A stretch of DNA of 5,087 nucleotides from NCBI GenBank assembly GCA_035507475.1, contig DATJOB010000431.1:1-5087 (forward strand), written 5' to 3'. This document shows positions 4,961-5,087 of the stretch, piece by piece (the stretch's first letter is position 1; the number at the start of each line of letters is the position of its first letter). The notes under the pieces are model-generated. The model had not been told where the DNA came from. It made no database searches and worked only from the letters and a program-made list of their open reading frames with translations. The position numbers and the translations under genes were made by a program. Origin of the DNA: DATARH01 sp035507475 (GTDB taxonomy: Bacteria; Pseudomonadota; Alphaproteobacteria; ATCC43930; CGMCC-115725).

Positions 4961-5087
4961 TCAGATCACCTGGTCGGTCGCCGGGTCGATCAGGTGCATG
5001 TGGTTGAGGTCGGCGACGAGGCGCATCTTCTCGCCGGCCGCCTTGGCCGCGGTCGGGTTGACGCGGCCGCAGACCTCGACGCCGTCG
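4961..5087 (-). CDS. C-terminal end of a MalK/UgpC-type ABC transporter ATPase, cut off by the window edge
   Basis: The last 41 codons of a minus-strand gene enter from the right edge and stop at TGA (4963-4961). The peptide contains VEVCGRVNP, then MRLVADLNHMHLIDPATD and ends QVI. This is the usual end of the TOBE region in carbohydrate ABC-importer ATPases, where (A)DLNxMHLIDP and a terminal VI or VL recur. Such subunits sit on the inner face of the membrane and power uptake of sugars, polyols or glycerol phosphate. The nucleotide-binding domain, permeases and binding protein lie outside the window. Its stop is 29 bases before the first SDR gene, suggesting one operon. The call rests on a short C-terminus, so the family is likely but the transported substrate is unknown. 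Confidence 0.75.
   Translation of the reverse strand, partial: DGVEVCGRVNPTAAKAAGEKMRLVADLNHMHLIDPATDQVI

Noticed and set aside
3371..5087. Mobile element or horizontally acquired cassette
   Set aside because: No terminal repeats, integrase, transposase or tRNA edge is visible, and base composition matches the rest of the window.

Overview
The window is GC-rich (roughly 70% by eye), with dense coding and GTG starts. A FdxA-type 7Fe-8S ferredoxin followed by a CarD/CdnL-family RNA polymerase-binding protein is an arrangement I know from Alphaproteobacteria. The third gene of that block resembles a phosphatase-like family I recall from Rhodospirillales-type genomes. An alphaproteobacterium is therefore likely, but nothing here fixes the genus.

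Layout: (1) 1-1132, minus strand: the 5' 377 codons of a GT-B-like glycosyltransferase that runs off the left edge. (2) 1133-1373: a divergent intergenic region with two abutting palindromes and a plausible fdxA promoter. (3) 1374-1709, plus: fdxA. (4) 1710-1938: a gap holding a GC hairpin, an AT-rich palindrome that stands out from its surroundings, a second hairpin, and a perfect AGGAGG that is badly placed for carD but well placed for a 17-codon leader ORF. (5) 1939-2442, plus: carD. (6) 2443-2556: tandem hairpins. (7) 2557-3366, plus: a PPP-fold phosphatase homologue with most metal-binding and catalytic residues replaced. (8) 3371-4138, 4158-4931 and 4961-5087, all minus: two short-chain dehydrogenases downstream of the 3' end of an ABC-transporter ATPase gene. 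These three look like one operon, read from the right edge leftwards, and its last gene converges on the phosphatase homologue with only four bases between the stop codons.

How the genes work together: fdxA, carD and the pseudophosphatase look like a housekeeping block combining electron transfer, RNA polymerase control and an unknown binding protein. The hairpins in the gaps mean they need not be one transcript. The minus-strand block on the right fits uptake and oxidation of a sugar, polyol or sugar acid: a MalK/UgpC-type ATPase powers import and two NAD-type dehydrogenases act on the product. The substrate cannot be read from the sequence. No tRNA, rRNA, CRISPR array, insertion sequence or phage gene was seen. 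The most interesting items are the inactivated phosphatase fold next to carD and the structured leader in front of carD.
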